The notes under the pieces were generated by a model. The model made no database searches, was not told the DNA's origin, and saw only the letters and a list, made by a program, of their open reading frames with translations. A DNA stretch of 64,000 nt from Acetobacteraceae bacterium. GTDB taxonomy: Bacteria; Pseudomonadota; Alphaproteobacteria; Acetobacterales; Acetobacteraceae. Of this stretch, positions 62,187 to 64,000 are shown piece by piece; within the stretch, counting starts at the first letter, position 1, and the number at the start of each line of letters is the position of its first letter. The stretch is taken from positions 124,001-188,000 of the forward strand of contig JALHQB010000001.1 in the NCBI GenBank assembly GCA_022842185.1. Reading direction: 5' to 3'. A program made the translations under genes and the position numbers.

Positions 62187-63038
62187 TCAGGCCGTCTTTT
62201 CCTTGGTTGTTTCCGGGCGGGACGCCCATTCGGTCCAGGACCCGTCATAGACGGCCGGTTCCGGCAGCCCTGCGCGTACCATGCCGAAGGCAAGGACGCA
62301 GGCCGTCACGCCCGATCCGCAACTCGTCACCACCGGCTTGCCGCCCGTGGCACCGGCCGCGGCGAACAGCGCACGAAGCGTGGCCGGGTCCTTCGCCTTG
62401 CCGTCCGGCCCGGCGATCTCGCTGACCGGGACATTGGCCGCACCGGGCATGTGGCCGGATGGCAGGCCGGCGCGCGGTTCCGGCGCGGTGCCGTCGAAGC
62501 GGCCCTTCGCGCGGGCATCGATGATCAGCGCGGACCCGTCGGCGACGATCCGCTTCACGTCGCCGATGCCCCGCAGCATCCCGGCCCGGAAATCAGGGAC
62601 GAAGGTCGCGGGCGCCGGGGCAGGGGCCGCGCCGGTCTCGACCGCGCGACCTTCCTTCACCCAGGCGGGCAGGCCGCCATCCAGCACCGCGACCTTGTCG
62701 TGCCCGAACAGCCGCATCATCCACCAGCCGCGCGGCGAACCGCGCAGCCCGTGCTGGTCGTAGAACACCACGCGCTTGTCGTTCGATACGCCCAGCGCAC
62801 CGACCATCCGCGAGAATTTCGCCGGCGTGGGGACCATGTGCGGCAGGTCGGTCTCGTCATCGGCGATCTTGTCGATGTCGAACAGCAGCGCGCCGGGGAT
62901 GCGCGCGGCGCGATAGGCGTCGTGCTTGTTGCCCGCTTCGCCCGGCAGGAAAGTCGAGCAGTCGAACACCACCAGGTCCGGCTTGCCCAGTTCGGCCGCC
63001 AGCCATTCTGTGGAAACCAGCGATTCCATCGGCGTCAC
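62187..63038 (-). CDS. sseA: Sulfurtransferase, 3-mercaptopyruvate type
   Basis: A 283-residue two-domain rhodanese-fold protein. The N-terminal inactive domain opens VSTEWLAAELGKPDLVVFDCS. The C-terminal domain holds the active loop CGSGVTA, the sequence typical of 3-mercaptopyruvate sulfurtransferase rather than thiosulfate sulfurtransferase. GSPRGWWMMRLFGHDKVAVLDGG is the usual linker-strand region (partly given). The start is a GTG at 63038 overlapping the alaX-type stop as GTGA; an ATG at 63029 is an alternative. It may donate sulfur or remove cysteine-derived mercaptopyruvate. Confidence 0.93.
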   Translation of the reverse strand: MTPMESLVSTEWLAAELGKPDLVVFDCSTFLPGEAGNKHDAYRAARIPGALLFDIDKIADDETDLPHMVPTPAKFSRMVGALGVSNDKRVVFYDQHGLRGSPRGWWMMRLFGHDKVAVLDGGLPAWVKEGRAVETGAAPAPAPATFVPDFRAGMLRGIGDVKRIVADGSALIIDARAKGRFDGTAPEPRAGLPSGHMPGAANVPVSEIAGPDGKAKDPATLRALFAAAGATGGKPVVTSCGSGVTACVLAFGMVRAGLPEPAVYDGSWTEWASRPETTKEKTA

Positions 63039-63757
63039 TCCCCCGCGAGGACCAGCGTCACGCGCCGGTTCGCCTTGCCCTTGTTTTCGATCTTCGCCAC
63101 TTCGACACGGCCGATTTCCCCGGTCGCACGGACATGCGTGCCGCCGCAGGGCTGCAGGTCCACCGGCGCGGCCTCATCGCCGATCCGCACCAGGCGGATG
63201 CGCCCGGAACCGCGCGGCGGCTGCACCGACAGGGTGCGCACCAGCGTCGGGTTGGCGTCGAGTTCCGCATCGCTGATCCAGCGTTCGGAGATCGGGTGGT
63301 CCGCCGCGACCAGCGCCGCCAGCGCCTCGGTCAGGCTCTCCTTGGTCGGCGGGTCCGGCAGGTCGAAATCGAGCCGCGCCTTCTCCACCGCGATCTGCCC
63401 GCCGGTCACGCCGGCGCCGGGGATCAGGCTGCACAGCAGATGCATCGCGGTGTGCAGGCGCATGAAGCGGTGACGGCGGCCCCAATCCAGCTCGGCGGTC
63501 ACCGTGGCACCGGGTTCCGGCAGCGCGGCGCCCGGCACGGGAACATGCAGCACGGTATCGTCGGGGCCTTTCACCGCCTCGCCTACCGCCATCTCCCCGC
63601 CGTCCCAGCGCAACACACCGGCATCGCCGGGCTGCCCGCCGGCACGCGCGTAGAACACGGTGCGATCGAGCACGACGCCTTCAGGCGCCGCGGAGACCAC
63701 GTGCGCGGTGACCTGGCGGGCATAGGCATCGTCGCGATAGGCGAGTTCGGTCGGCAT
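63035..63757 (-). CDS. AlaX-type alanyl-tRNA editing protein
   Basis: A 240-residue stand-alone editing protein that hydrolyses Ser- or Gly-tRNA(Ala). The N-terminal beta-barrel includes VFYARAGGQPGDAG. The zinc site is built from HTAMHLL (HxxxH) near residue 102 and CGGTHVRATGEIG near residue 200. The length places it in the AlaX-M group. It is coupled to the sulfurtransferase by GTGA and follows the Nudix gene directly, its ATG adjacent to that stop codon. Confidence 0.93.
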   Translation of the reverse strand: MPTELAYRDDAYARQVTAHVVSAAPEGVVLDRTVFYARAGGQPGDAGVLRWDGGEMAVGEAVKGPDDTVLHVPVPGAALPEPGATVTAELDWGRRHRFMRLHTAMHLLCSLIPGAGVTGGQIAVEKARLDFDLPDPPTKESLTEALAALVAADHPISERWISDAELDANPTLVRTLSVQPPRGSGRIRLVRIGDEAAPVDLQPCGGTHVRATGEIGRVEVAKIENKGKANRRVTLVLAGE

Positions 63758-64000
63758 TCAGTCGGTCCAGTCCTTCAGCAGGGCGGTGCGGCGGCGGGCG
63801 AATTGCGCCAGGCACAACGCGCCGACCGCATTGGCCATGCGGTTGTCATCCAGCATGGCGATTGCGTCTTCGGCGTCCAGCACCACCAGTCTGATGTCCT
63901 CATCCTCGCTGGGCAGGCCGTGCGTGCCGGCATGGCCGGGCTCCGGCAGCCGCGTGCGGCCGAGATACAAGGTGATGGCCTCGTCGCAGAGGCCCTGGTT
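63758..64000 (-). CDS. Nudix hydrolase, ADP-ribose-pyrophosphatase type (5' part outside window)
   Basis: Only the last 80 residues are in the window; the start and the Nudix box lie beyond base 64000. The visible part opens NQGLCDEAITLYLGRTRLPEP, in line with the SPG-E-ITLYLA strand that follows the Nudix box in ADP-ribose pyrophosphatases. It continues SEDEDIRLVVLDAEDAIAM and a C-terminal helix typical of the family. It is the first visible gene of the leftward run to metC. Identification rests on the C-terminal third only. Confidence 0.7.
   Translation of the reverse strand, partial: NQGLCDEAITLYLGRTRLPEPGHAGTHGLPSEDEDIRLVVLDAEDAIAMLDDNRMANAVGALCLAQFARRRTALLKDWTD

Overview
The window is very G+C-rich (roughly 70 % by eye) and densely coded. 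It looks like an alphaproteobacterial chromosome, most probably Acetobacteraceae (Roseomonas-like). I base this on five Bug-type (TctC-like) solute-binding proteins without membrane partners, CaiB/BaiF CoA-transferases next to MaoC-like hydratases, a fused SecDF, a B12-riboswitch-controlled metE, and many genes coupled by 4-base ATGA/GTGA overlaps. This is family-level inference, not a sequence search. I see no insertion sequence, phage, plasmid, CRISPR, rRNA or tRNA feature.

Layout. (1) 1-9050, leftward: about ten genes reading PrpF-like isomerase, Bug protein, two LigI-like lactonases, MaoC-like hydratase, CoA-transferase, Bug protein, CoA-transferase, VOC protein, flavoprotein. It looks like one catabolic operon for an organic acid, with a DapA-family aldolase/lyase diverging at 9112. 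(2) 10097-17279: a secreted protein; an Lrp-type regulator divergent from dadA with repeated operator-like boxes between them; an ABM monooxygenase; then a leftward trio of beta-lactamase-fold hydrolase, itaconyl/mesaconyl-CoA-type hydratase and CitE-like lyase; a hydroxyacyl-CoA dehydrogenase; and a small exported protein. (3) 17510-26168: a D-aminoacylase and a three-gene transglutaminase / ATP-grasp / alpha-E cluster. (4) 26306-35882: aldolase, amidohydrolases and a complete Dpp-like ABC importer split by a palindromic repeat. (5) 36010-41681: FAD monooxygenase, two Bug proteins, 3-hydroxyisobutyrate-type dehydrogenase and iron alcohol dehydrogenase. (6) 41773-50316: SecDF, then a rightward run of small-molecule oxidoreductases, an HpaI-type aldolase and a Bug protein. 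(7) 50485-53056: cobalamin riboswitch and metE. (8) 53193-58847: a leftward run hisI, COG0523 GTPase, FGE-like protein, GNAT, nitrilase, lpxB, divergent from a Zur-like regulator across an A+T palindrome. (9) 59175-60906: two successive copies of a gene pair (Rap1a/Tai-like secreted protein plus glycine-zipper lipoprotein). (10) 60988-64000, leftward: Nudix hydrolase (partial), AlaX editing protein, sulfurtransferase, cystathionine beta-lyase.

How it fits together. Most of the window is peripheral carbon catabolism: periplasmic capture (Bug, Dpp), hydrolytic opening (amidohydrolases), CoA activation, hydration, C-C cleavage and redox steps. The two CoA-transferases, two paralogous hydratases and the CitE-like lyase together resemble the itaconate/mesaconate to pyruvate plus acetyl-CoA route. 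Methionine and sulfur genes and zinc-linked genes form smaller modules. Three families of palindromic intergenic repeats recur and often coincide with gene ends, where they probably serve as terminators.
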